NCBI GenBank assembly: GCA_946479805.1
Contig: CAMLHP010000031.1
Coordinates: forward strand, 1-17,489
Direction of reading: 5' to 3'
Length of the DNA stretch: 17,489 nt
Source of the DNA: an uncultured Gemmatimonadota bacterium
GTDB taxonomy: Bacteria; Gemmatimonadota; Gemmatimonadetes; Gemmatimonadales; GWC2-71-9
The notes below the pieces were generated by a model. It was not told the origin of the DNA. It saw only the letters and a list, made by a program, of their open reading frames with translations, and did not search any database. Position numbers and translations under genes: made by a program. How positions within the stretch are numbered: the first letter of the stretch is position 1; every line of letters starts with the position of its first letter. This document shows positions 14,666 through 17,489 of the stretch, piece after piece.

Positions 14666-15987
14666 CGCCGCTTCGATCCGCGCGCCGTAAAGCGCAGCCG
14701 GAGCGGCGAGCCGCTGAAGCCAAAGGCGTCACGGAAACCGCGCGCCAGGTATCGCTCGTAGGCCTCGGGAACATCATCCGGGCGGTTGCTCACTATTGCG
14801 ATCGTGGGTGGCGCCACAGCCACCTGTGATGCGTAGAGCAGCTTGACCTCTTCGCCCGGCTTCTGGGGCGGGTTGTTTCGCTCTATCAGCGCTCCCAGGA
14901 CCTTGTTCACTTCGGCTGTCTGCACCCGCTTCTCGCGCTCAGCGGCGACCTCGAGAATGAGGTCGAGCAGGTTGCGCACTCGCTGCCCGGTCAGGGCCGA
15001 GGCGTACACGAAGGGCACGTGGGCCAGGAACGGCACCCGCTCCACCAGCGAATCCTGCCCTCGCCGGGCCGTCTGCGAATCCTTCTCCTCCACCAGGTCC
15101 CACTTGTTGACCACGATTATCAGGGCCGCACCGCGGTCCCAAGCACTCGATGCGATGCGGAGGTCCTGGGTGTGGAGCCCCAGCGCAGCATCCACCACCA
15201 GCACGCATACGTCGGCGCGCTCGACCGCGCGCTCGGTGCGGAGAATCGAGTAGAACTCGAGGTCGTCATCAACCTTGGTTCGTTTCCTCAGTCCCGCGGT
15301 GTCGATCAGGGTGAGGGTCTGCCCATGGTACCGGAGCCTGGAGTCGACGGCATCGCGGGTGGTGCCCGCCCTGCTGTCAACCACATGGCGCTCCTCGCCG
15401 AGCAGCTTGTTGACCAGCGACGACTTGCCGGCATTGGGCCGTCCCACCACTGCCACGGCGGTGCTGTCCTCTCCCTCGGCGTCGGTCCTCGCGGGCAGCA
15501 TTTCCACCAGCCGGTCGAGCAGGTCGCCGCTGCCCTTGCCGATGGCAGCCGAGACGCCCGCCGGTTCTCCGAAGCCGAGCTGGTAGAACTCGTACTGGGC
15601 GGTGTCCTTCTCGAGGGTGTCGAGCTTGTTGACCGCCAGGAGCACCGGGCGTCCAGTGCGCCGGAGGTGGGTCGCGATGGCCTGGTCAACCGGATGCAGG
15701 CCCTCACGTCCGTCGACCAGCAGGACTATCACGTCCGATTCGTCAACAGCGAAGTTCACCTGCTGCCGTATCGCGCGGTCCATGGTCTCGTCGCTGTCCG
15801 GCACAAGGCCACCGGTGTCGATCAGCCAGAACCTGCGTCCGTTCCACTCGCCGGTGCCGAAGTGCCGGTCGCGAGTGGTGCCGGGCCGGGACGACACTAT
15901 CGCACGCCGGCCGCCAAGGATTCGGTTGAAGAGGGTGGACTTCCCCACGTTGGGCCGGCCGACAATTGCCACCGTGGGCAGGCTCAC
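14662..15987 (-). CDS. der: Ribosome-assembly GTPase Der (EngA)
   Basis: Der is an essential GTPase with two tandem G domains that acts in assembly of the 50S subunit. The 441-residue protein shows G domain 1 with the P-loop GRPNVGKS (10-17), DTGG (57-60) and NKLD (120-123), and G domain 2 with GRPNAGKS (182-189), DTAG (229-232) and NKWD (294-297). A KH-like C-terminal domain starts near 350 and ends in a basic tail (LRLRFTARGSKRR). Length fits the family (about 440-490). The start is GTG 15987, within GTGA overlapping the DUF512 stop; the conserved VAIVGRPNVGK strand starts five codons later, which fixes it. It is followed by plsY with an ATGA overlap. Confidence 0.98.
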   Translation of the reverse strand: MSLPTVAIVGRPNVGKSTLFNRILGGRRAIVSSRPGTTRDRHFGTGEWNGRRFWLIDTGGLVPDSDETMDRAIRQQVNFAVDESDVIVLLVDGREGLHPVDQAIATHLRRTGRPVLLAVNKLDTLEKDTAQYEFYQLGFGEPAGVSAAIGKGSGDLLDRLVEMLPARTDAEGEDSTAVAVVGRPNAGKSSLVNKLLGEERHVVDSRAGTTRDAVDSRLRYHGQTLTLIDTAGLRKRTKVDDDLEFYSILRTERAVERADVCVLVVDAALGLHTQDLRIASSAWDRGAALIIVVNKWDLVEEKDSQTARRGQDSLVERVPFLAHVPFVYASALTGQRVRNLLDLILEVAAEREKRVQTAEVNKVLGALIERNNPPQKPGEEVKLLYASQVAVAPPTIAIVSNRPDDVPEAYERYLARGFRDAFGFSGSPLRLRFTARGSKRR

Positions 15988-17261
15988 GCAGCCACCGTCA
16001 GGTCGGCAACGTCGATGAACGACTTCGACGGGAGCACCTCCATCGGCAACGACGAGCGGAGCTCCGACAGGCTCATGTCATCCATGAAGAGCTGGTCGTC
16101 GTTGAGGGCCTCGCCCGGGATGAGCGCGAGGTCAAGATCGGTCCGGCCGGCGAGCGCCCGTGCAATGGCAGCTCCGGGCAGGAGCCCGGCAGTCGTCACC
16201 GACGGGCCGAACAGGGAATTCTCCGCCACCAGAAGCTCGAAGTCTGCCCCTGAAGCGTCGCGAAGGAGTTCGAGCACGGCGGGCATCAGCGGACCCATGG
16301 CGGTGCCGGTTACCACTCCCACATGCCTGCCCCGCCACTGGTCAACGGCGTTCGGGTTCTCCGACACCAGCTGCTGCAGCCATCGCACTGCGCCCACCCC
16401 GTTCTCGACCTGCTCGAACGCGCCATAGGTCCCTGCCGGAGGAAGCTCCAGGCCGGCGCGGTTGTAAAGCTCGTCAGCGCCGAGCGCCCAGGTCACGCCC
16501 CGCTCGCGCCTGGCACGTTCGGCAAAGGCCTCCACCAGGGCGATGGCAGCGCGGCATTCGTCCACTGTCGGCTCTCGAACCAGATGATGCTTGCTGAACT
16601 CGGTGAGGCCGACCGGCACTACCGAGCAGTTGAGCACATGCGGCCCGAGGTCGTAGAGGTCGCTCAGCGTCTGGCGCATCACCTCACCGTCATTGACCCC
16701 GGGCGACATCACTATCTGGGTGTGGAAGATGATGCCGCTTGCGGCGAGCTGGGTCAGCAGGGGAAGAATGGCGGGCGCGGTTGGATTGCGCAGCACGTAC
16801 CGCCGGACCACGGGGTCGGTGGCGTGAACCGAAACATAGAGCGGAGACAGCCGGTATTCGATGATCCGGTCGATGTCCCACTGCTTGAGGTTGGTCATGG
16901 TCACAAAGTGACCGTAGCGGAATGACAGCCGGTAGTCGTCGTCGCGAATGTAGAGTCCCTCGCGCAGGCCACCCGGCAGGCCGTCCACGAAGCAGAAGTC
17001 GCAGCGGTTGGCACAGCGGCGAACCCGGGGCGGCTCGAGGTTCACGCCCATCGGTTCCTCGAGCGGGCGTTCGATGTCGAACTCGATCTCCTCGCCGCCC
17101 GGCTGCCGGACGTGGAGAAGAAAGGACTCATCGGCGGTGAGGAATTCCCAGTCGAGAAAATCGTGCAGCTCCCGGCCATTTACGCTGAGCAGCTCGGTGC
17201 CGGGCACGAGGCCTAGCTCCGATCCGATTGACAGGGGATGTACGCCGGTAACCCGGATCAT
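15984..17261 (-). CDS. DUF512 radical-SAM protein with N-terminal PDZ-like domain
   Basis: The 425-residue protein combines an N-terminal PDZ-like segment (about 1-65; GSELGLVPGTELLSVNGREL), a radical-SAM-like core with the cluster motif C83-X3-C87-X2-C90 (CANRCDFCFVDGLP), and the DUF512 C-terminal domain (about 280-425; VVTGTAMGPLMPAVLELL, LIPGEALNDDQLFMDDMSL). The family is widespread and often sits next to der, as here, but its reaction is not known to me. ATG 17261 is preferred: GAGG lies 5 nt upstream and the PDZ domain begins at once. The frame stays open to GTG/ATG-like codons up to 17402, but that stretch contains the terminator and lacks similarity. It is the first protein gene of the operon. 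Confidence 0.93.
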   Translation of the reverse strand: MIRVTGVHPLSIGSELGLVPGTELLSVNGRELHDFLDWEFLTADESFLLHVRQPGGEEIEFDIERPLEEPMGVNLEPPRVRRCANRCDFCFVDGLPGGLREGLYIRDDDYRLSFRYGHFVTMTNLKQWDIDRIIEYRLSPLYVSVHATDPVVRRYVLRNPTAPAILPLLTQLAASGIIFHTQIVMSPGVNDGEVMRQTLSDLYDLGPHVLNCSVVPVGLTEFSKHHLVREPTVDECRAAIALVEAFAERARRERGVTWALGADELYNRAGLELPPAGTYGAFEQVENGVGAVRWLQQLVSENPNAVDQWRGRHVGVVTGTAMGPLMPAVLELLRDASGADFELLVAENSLFGPSVTTAGLLPGAAIARALAGRTDLDLALIPGEALNDDQLFMDDMSLSELRSSLPMEVLPSKSFIDVADLTVAA

Positions 17262-17402
17262 GACTGCCTCGCTGGTGCGCGCTTCCGAAGGCTGAGAAAC
17301 TACTTTAAGTGGCGTGTAAATACAAGTTGGATGAGCACTTGGGCTGCGGGAGCGGGGACCGAATGGAGCGGGTCGCGAACCTGGCGGCGTCGAAGAAAGC
17401 AA
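17262..17402 (-). other. Leader and likely promoter region of the nine-gene operon
   Basis: Between the tRNA-Gly terminator and the DUF512 start there are about 140 bp. The only AT-rich part is 17297-17325, where the minus strand reads TTGTAT, then 17 nt, then TAGTTT: a weak -35/-10 candidate about 35 bp before the ATG. The ribosome binding site GAGG is at 17267-17270. The promoter assignment is tentative. Confidence 0.35.
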
Positions 17403-17425
17403 GCGCCCGGCCTGGGGCCGGGCGC
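17393..17425 (-). terminator. Intrinsic terminator after tRNA-Gly
   Basis: A perfect 10-bp stem (17403-17412 with 17416-17425, GCGCCCGGCC and its complement) encloses a 3-nt loop. On the minus strand it is followed by the T-rich tract TTGCTTTCTTC. It lies 11 bp beyond the tRNA 3' end and would separate tRNA-Gly transcription from the operon to its left. Confidence 0.8.
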
Positions 17426-17436
17426 CGGGTTACGAA

Positions 17437-17489
<53 letters not shown>

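Noticed and set aside
16511..16526. TGGCACG as a sigma-54 -24 element
   Set aside because: The GC of the -12 element is not at the required spacing and the site lies inside the DUF512 coding sequence.
17262..17402. N-terminal extension of the DUF512 protein to 17402
   Set aside because: It would begin at the base of the tRNA-Gly terminator and encodes low-complexity Pro/Ser/Thr sequence. ATG 17261 has a well-placed GAGG and starts the PDZ-like domain.

Overview
The window is a 17.5 kb stretch of gene-dense, GC-rich (roughly two-thirds G+C by eye) bacterial chromosome made up almost entirely of core and envelope genes. Gene content and synteny (sigma-54, a YfhO / flippase-like / dolichol-phosphate-mannose-synthase cluster with dapF, and a DUF512-der-plsY-gpsA-merR-surE-pcm chain), GTG/TTG starts and mostly weak Shine-Dalgarno sites suggest a Gram-negative-type bacterium such as Gemmatimonadota. 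That placement is an inference from gene content, not a measurement. I see no phage, transposase, CRISPR array, defence island or toxin-antitoxin pair.

Left half, plus strand (1-8553): one tightly packed run of seven genes. It starts inside rpoN (5' end outside the window) and continues with a membrane-anchored family 2 glycosyltransferase, a family 4 glycosyltransferase, a flippase-like membrane protein (LPG_synthase_TM family), a large YfhO-family membrane protein, a polyprenol-phosphate-mannose-synthase-like enzyme, and dapF. The first five genes overlap or lie within 6 bp of each other. Together they look like a lipid-linked sugar / cell-envelope glycosylation module coupled to sigma-54, with the peptidoglycan and lysine precursor enzyme DapF at the end. 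A short tandem repeat separates the mannose synthase from dapF.

Middle (8554-9515): a purine-rich 9-bp tandem repeat forms the left arm of a long inverted repeat between convergent genes. Next come an orphan ExbD/TolR-like gene on the minus strand and a roughly 470 bp region with no convincing gene. That region holds a good intrinsic terminator for the minus-strand operon to its right.

Right half, minus strand (17489 down to 9394): a partial tRNA-Gly(CCC) with its own terminator, then a nine-gene run: DUF512 radical-SAM protein, der, plsY, gpsA, a MerR-like regulator, surE, pcm, a DedA-family protein and an acylphosphatase. The first five junctions and the DedA/acylphosphatase junction are 4-bp ATGA or GTGA stop/start overlaps, implying strong translational coupling. 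The run continues into tRNA-Arg(CCT) and a membrane-anchored TPR protein before the terminator. It combines ribosome assembly (Der), phospholipid synthesis (GpsA makes glycerol-3-phosphate, PlsY acylates it), lipid-carrier or membrane homeostasis (DedA) and stress survival (SurE, Pcm).

No clearly new system is visible. The points most worth a second look are the glycosylation module with its altered DXD motif, the possible CTG start behind a strong ribosome binding site, the acylphosphatase sharing an operon with the acyl-phosphate-using PlsY, and the two unusual repeats flanking dapF.
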